Source: Clostridia bacterium (GTDB lineage Bacteria > Bacillota > Clostridia > UMGS1883 > UMGS1540). Taken from it: a stretch of DNA of 64,000 nucleotides. The notes under the pieces are model-generated. The model did no database searches, was not told the DNA's origin, and saw only the letters and a program-made list of their open reading frames with translations. The stretch is taken from assembly GCA_017436645.1 (NCBI GenBank), contig JAFSCR010000001.1, positions 84,523 to 148,522 of the forward strand. The letters run 5' to 3'. The position numbers and the translations under genes are program-made. Numbering within the stretch: the stretch's first letter is position 1; each line of letters starts with the position of its first letter. Shown here piece by piece: positions 22,458 to 31,614 of this stretch.

Positions 22458-22793
22458 ATGGAACTGATTTGCAAAACCACAGGCAGAGCAATGGTTGCGA
22501 CGCTCCGGGGTGAGCTTGACCACCACAGTGCCGCCTATGTTCGTGAAGAATTGGAGTCCCGATTTTGTGCTTCGGGAATGCGGAATCTTATTTTCGACCT
22601 TTCCGAGCTTCGGTTTATGGATAGCTCAGGACTTGGAATTTTAATTGGTCGATACAAGACTGTGTCCGCCCTCGGTGGACAAACCCGAATTGCCGCACCA
22701 TCGAAAGAAGCGGACAAGCTTTTGTCTCTGGCCGGCATTTATAAAATCATTCCCGTGTATGAAACCGTCAGCCAGGCGGCCGCCGGCCTATAA
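22458..22793 (+). CDS. spoIIAA: Anti-sigma F factor antagonist SpoIIAA
   Basis: STAS-domain protein of 111 aa that releases sigma-F from SpoIIAB in the forespore. The regulatory serine lies in [15 protein letters not shown], the standard phosphorylation site. An AGGGAAG-type ribosome binding site (GGAGGGAAGATA) precedes the ATG. First gene of spoIIAA-spoIIAB-sigF, behind a sigma-H promoter and Spo0A box. Confidence 0.95.
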   Translation: MELICKTTGRAMVATLRGELDHHSAAYVREELESRFCASGMRNLIFDLSELRFMDSSGLGILIGRYKTVSALGGQTRIAAPSKEADKLLSLAGIYKIIPVYETVSQAAAGL

Positions 22794-22803
22794 GGAGGTT
22801 ACA

Positions 22804-23223
22804 ATGCAAAACAAAGTAAAAGTAATTTTTGACGCCAAATCACAAAACGAAGGCTTCGCCCGTGTGACGGCCGCCGCCTTCGCCACGCAGCTTGACCCCA
22901 CGCTTGAGGAACTGGCAGACATTAAAACAGCCGTCAGCGAGGCTGTGACCAACGCCATTATACATGGCTATGAAGGCCGTGAAGGAAAAGTTTGCCTTGA
23001 AATGGAGCGACGGGACAACCTGCTCACTTTTATTATCCGTGACAAAGGAAAGGGCATTCGGGATGTGGCCAAGGCTATGCGACCGCTTTACACCTCCAAG
23101 CCCCATCTTGAGCGCAGCGGTATGGGCTTTACGGTTATGGAAAACTTCATGGATTCTCTCTCCGTTTCCTCCCGTATTGACATGGGCACACGGGTTGTTA
23201 TGACAAAACAGATTCATGGATAA
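22804..23223 (+). CDS. spoIIAB: Anti-sigma F factor / serine kinase SpoIIAB
   Basis: GHKL-fold kinase of 139 aa that holds sigma-F and phosphorylates SpoIIAA. N box [14 protein letters not shown]1 RDKGKGI and G2 [15 protein letters not shown] are intact. The ATG at 22804 follows AAGGAGGTTACA; the frame is open far upstream inside spoIIAA but without a better start. It overlaps sigF by 8 nt. Confidence 0.95.
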   Translation: MQNKVKVIFDAKSQNEGFARVTAAAFATQLDPTLEELADIKTAVSEAVTNAIIHGYEGREGKVCLEMERRDNLLTFIIRDKGKGIRDVAKAMRPLYTSKPHLERSGMGFTVMENFMDSLSVSSRIDMGTRVVMTKQIHG

Positions 23224-23929
23224 GGCTACATACGAGGCAATTCTCGCCGCACAGCGTGGCGATGAAGCAGCACTCGAACAGCTTACGAAGGATAATGCGA
23301 ATCTCATAAGAAGTATTTCCGCACGGTTTCGGGGCAGAGGCACGGAAGATGAGGACCTTTTCCAGCTTGGTGCCATAGGCTTTATCAAGGCTGTCCGTGC
23401 TTTTGACCTTTCCCGTGGCCTTGCCCTTTCCACCTATGCAGTACCTATGATTATGGGCGAGATCCGTCGGCACCTTAGGGACAACGGCATCATAAAAGTC
23501 AGCCGAAGCGTGCGGGAACTCGCCATGAAAGCTTCTGCGGCATTTCGAACACTCTCAGAAGAACATGGCGGCGAAGTAACCATTTCCGCCGTTTCCGATT
23601 TTCTCGGTGTTCCCGGCGAAGAAATTGCAGCAGCTATGGAGGCTGTCCAAGTGCCGGACTCTCTCCACCGCCCCATCGGTGACGGAGAAGGTTTTCTCAT
23701 GGATGTTTTGGCAACGGGTGAGGATATAGAAGAAAAGCTTACGGACCGCATCTCTCTTCTGCGCCTTTTATCCTCGGGGGACGAAACGGAAAAGAACGTT
23801 ATCTTATGCCGCTACTTTCAGGATAAAACGCAAGTTGAAACCGCTCGTCTTCTGGGGCTTACCCAGGTACAGGTCTCCCGCACGGAGAAACGGGCAATTG
23901 AGCGACTTCGTCACTTTATGATGCCGTAG
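23216..23929 (+). CDS. sigF: RNA polymerase sporulation sigma factor F
   Basis: Forespore sigma factor, 237 aa. Region 2 is [18 protein letters not shown] ... [22 protein letters not shown], region 3 [10 protein letters not shown], and region 4 has the helix-turn-helix [27 protein letters not shown]. Its position after spoIIAA and spoIIAB separates it from sigma-G or sigma-B. Translation is coupled to spoIIAB by the overlap. Confidence 0.95.
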   Translation: MDKATYEAILAAQRGDEAALEQLTKDNANLIRSISARFRGRGTEDEDLFQLGAIGFIKAVRAFDLSRGLALSTYAVPMIMGEIRRHLRDNGIIKVSRSVRELAMKASAAFRTLSEEHGGEVTISAVSDFLGVPGEEIAAAMEAVQVPDSLHRPIGDGEGFLMDVLATGEDIEEKLTDRISLLRLLSSGDETEKNVILCRYFQDKTQVETARLLGLTQVQVSRTEKRAIERLRHFMMP

Positions 23930-23938
23930 AAAAAAACG

Positions 23939-23968
23939 TTGACAAATTTTATAAGGCTGTGCTATACT
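23939..23968 (+). promoter_or_regulatory. Sigma-A promoter of rnpB
   Basis: TTGACA (23939-23944), 18 bp, TATACT (23963-23968), about 8 bp before the mature 5' end. Confidence 0.85.
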
Positions 23969-23975
23969 ATCCCTA

Positions 23976-24308
23976 TGAGTAAGCTGGGCAATCGCGGCGA
24001 AGCGTATGCTTCGGTGAGGAAAGTCCGAGCACTAAAGGGCAAGGGTGCCAGATAACGTCTGGTGGAGGCGACTCTAAGGATAGTGTAACAGAAAACTACC
24101 GCCACGAGAGTGGTAAGGATGGAAAGGCGAGGTAAGAGCTCACCGGCGGTATGGAGACATACCGGCCGTATAAACCCCACCCGGTGCAACACCAACAGAA
24201 GAGATAAGTCGGCCCGACGCTTCTTCGACCGGTGGCTAAAGCCGCATAGCGATATGCGGCGTAGATAGATGATTGCTTTCGACAGAACTCGGCTTACAGG
24301 CTTACTCA
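23976..24308 (+). ncRNA. rnpB: RNase P RNA, class A
   Basis: About 333 nt. The ends TGAGTAAGC and GCTTACTCA form P1. Conserved elements: the 5' GAGGAAAGTCCG (CR-I), the P4-associated ACAGAA and AGTGTAACAGAAA-type region, the internal GGTAAGAGCTCACC hairpin, CGGTGCAACACC, AGATAAGT-GGC, and the 3' ACAGAACTCGGCTTACAG (CR-V). This is the catalytic RNA that cuts tRNA 5' leaders. Own promoter and terminator. Confidence 0.97.
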
Positions 24309-24311
24309 TAT

Positions 24312-24341
24312 AAAAAAAGACAGCTTTCGCTGTCTTTTTTT
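24312..24341. terminator. Terminator of rnpB (also serves the AraC gene)
   Basis: AAAAAAAGACAGC and GCTGTCTTTTTTT with a TTTC loop; U-rich on both strands. The stop of the convergent AraC gene lies in it. Confidence 0.92.
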
Positions 24342-25011
24342 ATTTTATGTATTTTCTGTAATCGGATGGAGAAAGCCCCGTCTCCTTTTTAAAACAAATG
24401 GAAAAATACTGCTTAGATGAAAACCCGAGTTTTTTCGCAATGTCGGATATTTTCAGGGTTTTGTTTTGGAGAAGATGTTTTGCACCGTCGAGCCGCTTCC
24501 GACTTACATATGCGGCAAAGCTGCACCCAAGCGCCTCTTTGCATGCCGCAGAAAGCCTTACGGGTGACACGCCAAGGTCCTCCGCCGCAGTTTGTAAAGA
24601 AAGCTTTGTGTGCAGATTTTCTTTTACATAATCCCGAATTCTTTTCGCAAGTCCCTTTTTGGGCAAAACGGCATGCAGATGGCGAAAAAGCATTTCCGTA
24701 TCGACTGCACCATCAAAACACGCGGTTTTTAATATCCTTTTTCCGCTTTCATCCGGATAAAGCACCTTACATTCGTCCGCTGAAAATGCATCGTGGAGTA
24801 AAAGATATTTCCCCGATGCCAAATTCCACTCTCCCACCCTCTCGCCATACGTATCAGGCGGAATGAGAAAAGCTTCTCCTGCCTCTATCTCATATGCCGC
24901 ATCAAAAAGTCTGACTCTAATGCGGCCTTTTTCCACATAAAGGAGTGTATAAAAAGCAGCATGCCCTATGGACAGTAATGCCGATAAATCTCCGGCCATT
25001 TGCTCTCTCAT
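24340..25011 (-). CDS. AraC-family transcriptional regulator
   Basis: 223 aa. The N-terminal half is a cupin-like sensor (FYTLLYVEKGRIRVRL ... YEIEAGEAFLIPP). The C-terminal ~100 residues form the double helix-turn-helix: LSLQTAAEDLGVSPVRLSAA and LKISDIAKKLGFSSKQYFSI followed by FKKETGLSPSDYRKY. The effector is unknown. It lies 1 nt after the hemolysin III gene, probably in one transcript with it and perhaps dnaE. Confidence 0.9.
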   Translation of the reverse strand: MREQMAGDLSALLSIGHAAFYTLLYVEKGRIRVRLFDAAYEIEAGEAFLIPPDTYGERVGEWNLASGKYLLLHDAFSADECKVLYPDESGKRILKTACFDGAVDTEMLFRHLHAVLPKKGLAKRIRDYVKENLHTKLSLQTAAEDLGVSPVRLSAACKEALGCSFAAYVSRKRLDGAKHLLQNKTLKISDIAKKLGFSSKQYFSICFKKETGLSPSDYRKYIK

Positions 25012-25012
25012 A

Positions 25013-25696
25013 TCAGTTCACCCGCAGAATGTATAAAAGAATGTAAAGCATATGGGTGATGCTTCCGGCAAGTACGAAAAGATGAAAGACCGAGTGCATA
25101 TACCTTGTTTTCTTGAAAAAGTAATAAAAGCAAGCACCCACCGTATAGGAAAGTCCACCGGCCAAAAGCAAGCCCCAGCCGCCACGGCCCAAAAGATAGC
25201 CAAGCGCAGGATATGCAAAGGCAATGCACCAGCCCATCAGAAGGTAACAGGCGGCCGAGAATTTCTTGTACCGCTTTATATCAATGCTGTTTAAAATAAT
25301 TCCCACCGTTGCCGCCGCCCATACCACGCCGAAAAGCGTCCAGCCAAGGACGGGAGAAAAGCGCCGGATTGCACAAAGCACAATAGGCGTATAGGTGCCT
25401 GCAATCAGAATAAAAATGGAACAATGGTCAATAATCTGCATAACCTTTTTGGCAAGAAGATGCTTTGAAAGGCCATGATAGACGCTGGAAAATGTATACA
25501 AAAGTATCATGGAAATGCCGTAAACAAGAGCGCCGGCAATGCTGTAGCCGTCCCCGAACCACACAGCGATAACAAGCCCGAGCGTCAGCGCTACAACGCC
25601 TGCCACTGACCCTAGGATGTGGGACACCATATTCATGATTTCTTCACCTTTTGTGTAATCAGGAAGCTTTCTTTGTGAAAGTTTTTCTCTGGTCAT
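25013..25696 (-). CDS. Hemolysin III / PAQR-family membrane protein
   Basis: Seven-helix membrane protein, 227 aa. Family motifs: SSVYHGLSK, DHCSIFILIAGTYTP, and C-terminal MHSVFHLFVLAGSITH, whose His residues bind zinc in PAQR proteins. Hemolysin III homologues are widespread; their enzymatic role is not settled (a ceramidase-like hydrolase in animals). A second possible start is Met21 (MNMVSHILGS). It sits 12 nt downstream of dnaE. Confidence 0.9.
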   Translation of the reverse strand: MTREKLSQRKLPDYTKGEEIMNMVSHILGSVAGVVALTLGLVIAVWFGDGYSIAGALVYGISMILLYTFSSVYHGLSKHLLAKKVMQIIDHCSIFILIAGTYTPIVLCAIRRFSPVLGWTLFGVVWAAATVGIILNSIDIKRYKKFSAACYLLMGWCIAFAYPALGYLLGRGGWGLLLAGGLSYTVGACFYYFFKKTRYMHSVFHLFVLAGSITHMLYILLYILRVN

Positions 25697-25708
25697 GTTG
25701 ATTCCTCC

Positions 25709-28700
25709 TTACACGTTATTCATTTTTACCGCCGCATCGCCGAAAAGCTGTGCCGCCTCTTTCAAAAAGGCAGGCGATGCGGAAACCATCATTTTTGTTT
25801 TGTATACTTTGCCGCCCACTTCCAGATATAAAATATCTTTCCCCGGATTGTGCACGACCGTTTTCCGAAAACCGTCCAGTTTTTGTTCCTCGCCCGCACT
25901 GACAGTAATCGTCACGCTGCCGCCCACCTCACTTTGGGTGGGAAGCATGCGGATTTCCTCTGCCAGAAGTTTTGCCTCTTCCTCTTCACGGATGCTCAGC
26001 GTTCCCCGAATCAGAACGGCCATCCCTTCCGCTGCCGCCTCATCACAGGAAGTAAGCACCTTGGGAAACACGATTACTTCCATGGAGGATGTCAAATCTT
26101 CCACCGTCAGAAATGCCATAAGGGCATTATTTTTTGTCATTTTGTTCTTTCGGCCGGAAATCAGCCCTGCAATCTCCACCGTTTGCCTGTCATGGAAATT
26201 GCCGCCCTCTGTATCCTTCAGCGAAAGAATCGGTGTTGGCCCAATGGCCGCAATGACTTCTTTATAAGCATCGAGCGGATGGCCGGACATATAAATGCCG
26301 AGTGCTTCCTTTTCTTTTGCAAGCTGTATTTTTGCGGAAAGGGGCGGAATATTTGGATATTCGTCCGCCACCTCAATGGCGCCGCCAAAAATGGAAATCT
26401 GTCCGGCAATGTTGTTTTTCGCTCTGCCTGCCTTGGATTCAAGCATAGCTTCAAAGCTTCCCAGCATCTGTGCACGGTGTGCCCCCGTAAAGTCAAAGGC
26501 GCCGCCGGCAATCAGTTCTTCAAGGGCACGCTTATTCATGTCTTTTCCGAGCATACGCTCAATAAAATCGCCAAGACCACGAAATGCGCCTTTCTCTTCC
26601 CTTTCCTTTGCAATATTCTGGGAAAAGCCTTGTCCAACGCCACGGACAGCGCCGAGGCCAAACCGGATATTACCGTCCTCTTCCGTGAATTTATAAAAGC
26701 TTTTGTTTACATCCGGTGGCAGAAGCTGAATGCCCATTTTTTCGCATTCCACTGCATACGATGTGATTTTATCCGTATTGCCGATAACGCTGTTAAAAAG
26801 TGCCGCCATAAAGTACACTTTGTAAAAACACTTTAAATACGCCGTTTCATAAGCAAGAACCGCATACGCCGCCGCATGGGACTTATTAAAGGCGTACTTG
26901 GCAAAGTCTATCATGGCATCATAAATCTGGTTTGCCACTTTAGCGGGCACACCGTTTCTTACAGCCCCCGGAATTTTTACTTCGCCGTCCTCTACAAGGC
27001 CGTTTATGAAAACTTCCCGTTCCTTTTCCATAACGTCTGTTTTCTTTTTGCTCATGGCTTTTCGGACAGAGTCCGCCCTTGCCATACTGTATCCGCCAAT
27101 GTCCCTTACAATCTGCATAACCTGTTCCTGATAGACAATACAGCCGTAGGTAACACGTAAGATAGGCTCCAGAAGGGGATGCAGATACGTAATTTTATCG
27201 GGATTTTTCTTGTTTCGGATATAGGTGGGAATGGAATCCATAGGTCCCGGACGATAGAGAGAAATACCGGCGATAACATCTTCGAGGCAGTCCGGCGAAA
27301 GTTCTCGCATAAAGGACTTCATGCCTGCACTTTCCAGCTGAAATACGCCTGCCGTATCGCCACGGCTGATAAGCGCAAACACCTCGGGCGCATCATATAC
27401 CATGGTTTTCGTATCCATGGTGATGCCTGCCATTTCTGCCGCATCCTGAATAACGGTAAGGTTTCGAAGCCCTAAAAAGTCCATTTTAAGAAGTCCCAGT
27501 CTTTCAAGCGTCCCCATGGGAAACTGGGTCGTAATTACATCATCATTCTTTTGAAGGGGAACATGCACCGATACAGGTGCATTGGAAATAACAACGCCTG
27601 CCGCATGGGTAGATGCATGGCGCGGAAGGCCCTCAAGAGCCAAAGAAGTATCAATAAGTTCATGAATGCGGCTGTCGTTTTCATAAGCTTCCTTCAGCTT
27701 TGGATTCATTTCCAGCGCATCTCGAAGCTTGATATTCAAAACGTTTGGCACCATTTTGGCCACAACGTCCACTTCCTGATAGGACATACCGAGAACACGC
27801 CCCACATCACGGATAACGCCTCTTGCCGCCATGGTACCAAATGTAATAATCTGGGCCACATGGTCCGCCCCGTACTTGCGGTTTACATACTCGATAACCT
27901 CAGGGCGTCTTACATAGCAAAAGTCCACGTCAATATCAGGCATGCTGACACGCTCAGGATTTAAAAAGCGTTCAAAAAGAAGCTGATAACGAAGCGGGTC
28001 CACATCCGTAATATAGAGGGTGTACGCCACGATACTGCCTGCCGCCGAACCTCTGCCGGGGCCTACGGCAATGCCGTTTGTTTTGGCATAGTTTATAAAG
28101 TCCCAGACAATCAAAAAGTAATCCACAAACCCCATGTTTTGGATAACGCCAAGCTCATAGGAAAGGCGTTCCTTCGCTTCCTCCGTAGGCGTTTTGTACC
28201 GCTGGGAAAGCCCTTTTTCGCAAAGGCCTTTTAAATATGCAAAGGCATCCTCCCCGCCCGGCACATCATATTTCGGGAGAAGACGCTGATGGAATTTAAA
28301 TTCGTAATTACACTTGTCTGCTATCTTTTCCGTATTGGAAATTGCCTCAGGTGCATAGGGGAAAAGTGCTTCCATTTCTGCCGTGCTTTTCAGGTAAAAT
28401 TCCTCACCTGTAAATCGCATGCGGTCTGTATCGCTGACGTTTTTGCCTGTCTGAATACAAAGGAGCACGTCCTGATATTTTGCATCCGATTTTTCTGTAT
28501 AGTGCACGTCGTTTGTGGCAATGAGGGGAATCCCCGTTTCCTCGGAAAGTTTTACAAGAAGGGGGTTTATCTTTCGCTGTTCTTCGATGCCATGGTCCTG
28601 CAGCTCCAGATAGAAGTTGCCTTCGCCGAAAATCTCCAGATACCGGAGCGCACGCATTTTTGCATTTTCATAGTCGCCACGAAGAAGGGCACGGGGAATA

Positions 28701-29122
28701 TCCCCTGCAAGACAGGCGGAAAGCGCAATGAGTCCGCCGCTGTTTGCCCGAATTGTTTCTATATCCACCCTCGGTTTATAATAAAAACCTTCCGTAAAGC
28801 CGACAGACACCATGCGGATTAAATTTTTATAGCCTTCTTCATTTTTACAAAGCAGCACCAGATGGCCGATTTCCTCGTCACGGCCCAAAGTTTTTTGTGT
28901 GCGGTCATGATCTGTGGTATACACCTCACACCCGATAATGGGCTTTATGCCTGCCTCCACCGCCGCATCGTAAAAATCAATAACGCCGTACATTACCCCA
29001 TGGTCAGTTAAGGCAATTGCTTTTTGCCCTTCATTTTTTGCTTTTTGTACCAAGTCTTTTATACGGCAAGCGCCGTCTAAAAGACTATACTCACTATGGA
29101 CATGTAAATGTACGAATCCCAT
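25709..29122 (-). CDS. dnaE: DNA polymerase III subunit alpha (DnaE)
   Basis: Replicative C-family polymerase, 1137 aa. N-terminal PHP domain (FVHLHVHSEYSLLDGAC, ALTDHGVMYG), palm with catalytic aspartates in MPDIDVDFCY, GRGSAAGSIVAY, fingers (FLNPERVSMPDID, MARADSVRKAMSKKK), a helix-hairpin-helix region, and an OB-fold near 980-1060 (TVEIAGLISGRKNKM). No 3'-5' exonuclease insert, so it is DnaE and not PolC. Length and PHP motifs fit the 1100-1200 aa DnaE class. Confidence 0.97.
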   Translation of the reverse strand: MGFVHLHVHSEYSLLDGACRIKDLVQKAKNEGQKAIALTDHGVMYGVIDFYDAAVEAGIKPIIGCEVYTTDHDRTQKTLGRDEEIGHLVLLCKNEEGYKNLIRMVSVGFTEGFYYKPRVDIETIRANSGGLIALSACLAGDIPRALLRGDYENAKMRALRYLEIFGEGNFYLELQDHGIEEQRKINPLLVKLSEETGIPLIATNDVHYTEKSDAKYQDVLLCIQTGKNVSDTDRMRFTGEEFYLKSTAEMEALFPYAPEAISNTEKIADKCNYEFKFHQRLLPKYDVPGGEDAFAYLKGLCEKGLSQRYKTPTEEAKERLSYELGVIQNMGFVDYFLIVWDFINYAKTNGIAVGPGRGSAAGSIVAYTLYITDVDPLRYQLLFERFLNPERVSMPDIDVDFCYVRRPEVIEYVNRKYGADHVAQIITFGTMAARGVIRDVGRVLGMSYQEVDVVAKMVPNVLNIKLRDALEMNPKLKEAYENDSRIHELIDTSLALEGLPRHASTHAAGVVISNAPVSVHVPLQKNDDVITTQFPMGTLERLGLLKMDFLGLRNLTVIQDAAEMAGITMDTKTMVYDAPEVFALISRGDTAGVFQLESAGMKSFMRELSPDCLEDVIAGISLYRPGPMDSIPTYIRNKKNPDKITYLHPLLEPILRVTYGCIVYQEQVMQIVRDIGGYSMARADSVRKAMSKKKTDVMEKEREVFINGLVEDGEVKIPGAVRNGVPAKVANQIYDAMIDFAKYAFNKSHAAAYAVLAYETAYLKCFYKVYFMAALFNSVIGNTDKITSYAVECEKMGIQLLPPDVNKSFYKFTEEDGNIRFGLGAVRGVGQGFSQNIAKEREEKGAFRGLGDFIERMLGKDMNKRALEELIAGGAFDFTGAHRAQMLGSFEAMLESKAGRAKNNIAGQISIFGGAIEVADEYPNIPPLSAKIQLAKEKEALGIYMSGHPLDAYKEVIAAIGPTPILSLKDTEGGNFHDRQTVEIAGLISGRKNKMTKNNALMAFLTVEDLTSSMEVIVFPKVLTSCDEAAAEGMAVLIRGTLSIREEEEAKLLAEEIRMLPTQSEVGGSVTITVSAGEEQKLDGFRKTVVHNPGKDILYLEVGGKVYKTKMMVSASPAFLKEAAQLFGDAAVKMNNV

Positions 29123-29135
29123 GGTGTTCTCCTTC

Positions 29136-30308
29136 CTACAGGATACCCCGTTCCAGTTTGACCTTTAAAATGCGGGCCACGCTTTCGTTTATTCTCATCT
29201 CTGTGATTCTGCCGCTTTCAATTGCACCACGGATTGCCGCTGCCGCTTCTTCCACGTTCGCCGGCATCAGGAGCATATCTGCACCTGCCTCGAGGGCTGT
29301 CACAGCCGCCGCCCCTGCCGAAAAATGCAGCGTGATTGCACCCATGGAAAGGGAATCTGTAATAATAATCTTTGTGTATCCCATAGTGTTTCGCAAAATG
29401 TTGGTCATAACGTTTGTGGACATGGAGCATTCCATGTTGGTTTTCGTAATGCTTTCGTTCACCATATGGGAAATCATTACAAAATCTGCGCCTGCCTCAA
29501 TGCCTGCTTTGAAGGGCAGGAGGTCGGTTGCGGAAATATCGTCAAAACTTCTTGTGCTTATGGCACGACCCGAATGCGAATCGGATTCGGCACTGCCATG
29601 GCCCGGAAAGTGCTTGACTGTACTTGCCACACCGCCATCCCGCAGTCCTTTTACCATGTTTTCCACCATAACGCTGACAACAGACGGGTCCGTACCGAAA
29701 GAACGGGAACCGATTTCTGTATTATCGGGATTTACAAGCGTATCCGCACAAGGGGCAAAGTCAACATTAAAACCAAGGGCACGGATTTCCGTACCGATTG
29801 TTTTGCCGATATTATAAGCACGCTGCACGTCACCGCTGTCCCCCACTTCCCGCATGGCGGGCTGTTTCGTTACGCCGTTTATATCGCCAAGGCGGGATAC
29901 GGTGCCGCCTTCTTCGTCAACTGCGACAAATAAGGGATACTTGGATGCTTTCTGCATGCCTTCTATAAGCTTTATGACCTGGTCACGGTTTTTAATATTG
30001 TCCCCGAAAAGGATGACACCGCCGACGGGGTATTTCGTAAATCCTTCCCGCATAGCGTCCGTCACTTCCGTTTCGGCAAAGCCGCCGGAAAGCGTTTCGG
30101 GATTTACTAAAAACAGCTGATAAATCCGTTCCTCCAGGCTCATGCTTTCAATCATTTTCCATGCCGCTGCATTCGGGTCTGTTTCATAGATTTTTTCAAT
30201 TTCTTCCAGAGAAACGGCACCCGTTTCAGGAGAGTTCTCCTGTTTTTTGCACCCTGCGGACGGGAAAATTAAAAGTGCCGCCAAAATTGCAGATAAAATC
30301 TTTTTCAT
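29136..30308 (-). CDS. Glycoside hydrolase family 3 lipoprotein (beta-N-acetylhexosaminidase, NagZ-like)
   Basis: Membrane-anchored hydrolase of 390 aa that would release N-acetylglucosamine from peptidoglycan fragments. Signal peptide MKKILSAILAALLIFPSAGC with lipobox SAGC. GH3 (beta/alpha)8 barrel with FVAVDEEGGTVSRL, the NagZ-type KHFPGHGSAESDSH loop containing the catalytic His, and the nucleophile Asp in IITDSLSMGAI. The frame is open 28 codons upstream, but AAAGGAG precedes the ATG at 30308. Thirteen nucleotides separate it from dnaE. Confidence 0.92.
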   Translation of the reverse strand: MKKILSAILAALLIFPSAGCKKQENSPETGAVSLEEIEKIYETDPNAAAWKMIESMSLEERIYQLFLVNPETLSGGFAETEVTDAMREGFTKYPVGGVILFGDNIKNRDQVIKLIEGMQKASKYPLFVAVDEEGGTVSRLGDINGVTKQPAMREVGDSGDVQRAYNIGKTIGTEIRALGFNVDFAPCADTLVNPDNTEIGSRSFGTDPSVVSVMVENMVKGLRDGGVASTVKHFPGHGSAESDSHSGRAISTRSFDDISATDLLPFKAGIEAGADFVMISHMVNESITKTNMECSMSTNVMTNILRNTMGYTKIIITDSLSMGAITLHFSAGAAAVTALEAGADMLLMPANVEEAAAAIRGAIESGRITEMRINESVARILKVKLERGIL

Positions 30309-30417
30309 ATCGAAACTCCTTTCCTTGAAACGGAGATAAAACAAAACTTTTGAGAAAAGGACACGCAAAGACTTGCGTGCCCTTCTTTTCACACAGTATA
30401 ACTCTCAAAGCGAGAGA

Positions 30418-30687
30418 TTATTGGTGATTTGCGAAACATTCGCTGCAATAGATCGGTCTATCATTCTTCGGAATGAAGGGAACCTTTGCTTCTTTACCGC
30501 AAGCTGCGCAAACAGTTGTGTGCATTTCGCGATTTTCGCGAAGTGCCTGTTTCTTCGCAATACGGCATTCTTTGCAACGCATGGGTTCATTCTGGAAGCC
30601 TTTTTCTGCGTAGAACTCCTGTTCACCGGCAGTAAAAACGAATTCCTTACCGCAATCCTTGCAAACTAATGTTTTGTCCTCGAACAT
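30418..30687 (-). CDS. Small zinc-ribbon protein (zf-trcl type)
   Basis: 89 aa with two zinc-binding blocks. The first, VCKDCGKEFVFTAGEQEFYA followed by MRCKECR, matches the 'probable zinc-binding' (trcl) family common in Clostridia. The second is CAACGKEAKVPF ... YCSECF. Start at the ATG preceded by GAGGAGATCATT; the open frame continues far upstream through tRNA sequence and is not coding there. Function unknown; a nucleic-acid or cold-shock-linked role is sometimes suggested by context in other genomes. Confidence 0.85.
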   Translation of the reverse strand: MFEDKTLVCKDCGKEFVFTAGEQEFYAEKGFQNEPMRCKECRIAKKQALRENREMHTTVCAACGKEAKVPFIPKNDRPIYCSECFANHQ

Positions 30688-30719
30688 AATGATCTCCTCA
30701 CTTTGAAATAAATGAATGT

Positions 30720-30786
30720 TACCCTTGCCGGAGTTGAACCGACCCTTCTGTGCTATGCACAGCTGCTCGCCGTAAGCTTTTGGGCA
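30720..30786 (-). other. tRNA-like remnant next to tRNA-Gly
   Basis: On the minus strand the 3' part looks like a T arm and acceptor (GTCGG-TTCAACT-CCGGC then AAGGGTA), partly pairing with TGCCC at the 5' end, and a CTGTG/CACAG stem stands where the anticodon stem would be. The total is only 67 nt, U33 is missing and two acceptor pairs fail, so this is read as a decayed tRNA or tRNA-like element. It lies between tRNA-Gly and the zinc-ribbon gene. Confidence 0.4.
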
Positions 30787-30813
30787 TATGGACGCACCAA
30801 ACAAAAAGTTTGG

Positions 30814-30884
30814 AGCGGGTAACGGGGATCGAACCCGCACAGCCAGCTTGGGAAGCTGGAACTCTACCATTGAGCTATACCCGC
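30814..30884 (-). tRNA. tRNA-Gly (CCC)
   Basis: 71-nt cloverleaf on the minus strand: acceptor GCGGGTA/TACCCGC, D arm TAGCTCAATGGTAGA, anticodon loop TTCCCAA inside CCAGC/GCTGG (anticodon CCC), T arm GCGGG-TTCGATC-CCCGT. The discriminator is T; CCA is not encoded. Confidence 0.93.
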
Positions 30885-30885
30885 A

Positions 30886-31524
30886 TCATTTTGGATATCG
30901 TTCCACATATTTCTGGATTTTATGTTTGATGCGCTGCAGGGCATTATCAATGGACTTGGGGTCCTTTCCTAAAACCGCACCGATTTCCTGATAGGACTCC
31001 CCCTGAATATACAGAGAAAGCACTTTTCTTTCAAACGTACTTAAAATCCCCATAAGCTTTGTCCCAAGATCGGAAAACTGCTCTCTGTGAATCAGAATAT
31101 CTTCCGGATCAAGACTCTGTTCTTCCCGACTGACAATATCAAGAAGTGTAAGCTCATATTCCTCAAAACCGAGGGGTCTGTCAAGGGAAACATACGTATT
31201 CAGCGGTGCATGCTTTTGACGGGTTGCCATTTTAATTGCCGTAATAATCTGGCGGGTAATGCAAAGCTCGGCAAACGCCCGAAAGCCGGACTGCCTGTCC
31301 TCTTTATAGTCCCGGATGGCCTTGAAAAGACCAATCATACCCTCCTGCACAATATCCTCCCTGTCGGCACCGATGAGAAAATACGTTCTCGCCTTCCGTC
31401 TGACAAGTGTGCGATATTTGGAAAGAAGATATTCCGTAGCCTCGTCATCTCCCGCTTGGGAGAGCAGTGCAAGACGCTCGTCGCTGAAATCAGCGAACTT
31501 ATCCGGACGCACTTCGTTTTGCAT
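30886..31524 (-). CDS. sigH: RNA polymerase sigma-H factor
   Basis: Early-sporulation/transition-state sigma factor, 212 aa from the chosen start. Region 2: DREDIVQEGMIGLFKAIRDY, then FRAFAELCITRQIITAIK; region 4: LSTFERKVLSLYIQGESYQEIG ... KSIDNALQRIKHKIQKY, the SigH signature. The ATG at 31524 follows AGGAGG (8 nt); an in-frame extension lacks a ribosome binding site. It has its own promoter. Its predicted target, the spoIIA promoter, is at 22.4 kb. Confidence 0.94.
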   Translation of the reverse strand: MQNEVRPDKFADFSDERLALLSQAGDDEATEYLLSKYRTLVRRKARTYFLIGADREDIVQEGMIGLFKAIRDYKEDRQSGFRAFAELCITRQIITAIKMATRQKHAPLNTYVSLDRPLGFEEYELTLLDIVSREEQSLDPEDILIHREQFSDLGTKLMGILSTFERKVLSLYIQGESYQEIGAVLGKDPKSIDNALQRIKHKIQKYVERYPK

Positions 31525-31561
31525 TCCATTCCTCCTGGCAAAGCCCATATGCGATAGATAT

Positions 31562-31590
31562 AGTATACTAAATTCTGCCTGTAATGTCAA
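31562..31590 (-). promoter_or_regulatory. Sigma-A promoter of sigH
   Basis: Minus strand TTGACA (31590-31585), 17 bp, TATACT (31567-31562). Confidence 0.85.
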
Positions 31591-31614
31591 GAAAAATTTA
31601 CAAATTGTTTGAAT

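Noticed and set aside
30688..30870. N-terminal extension of the zinc-ribbon gene
   Set aside because: The extra 61 codons read through tRNA-Gly and the tRNA-like element; the ATG at 30687 has a strong ribosome binding site.
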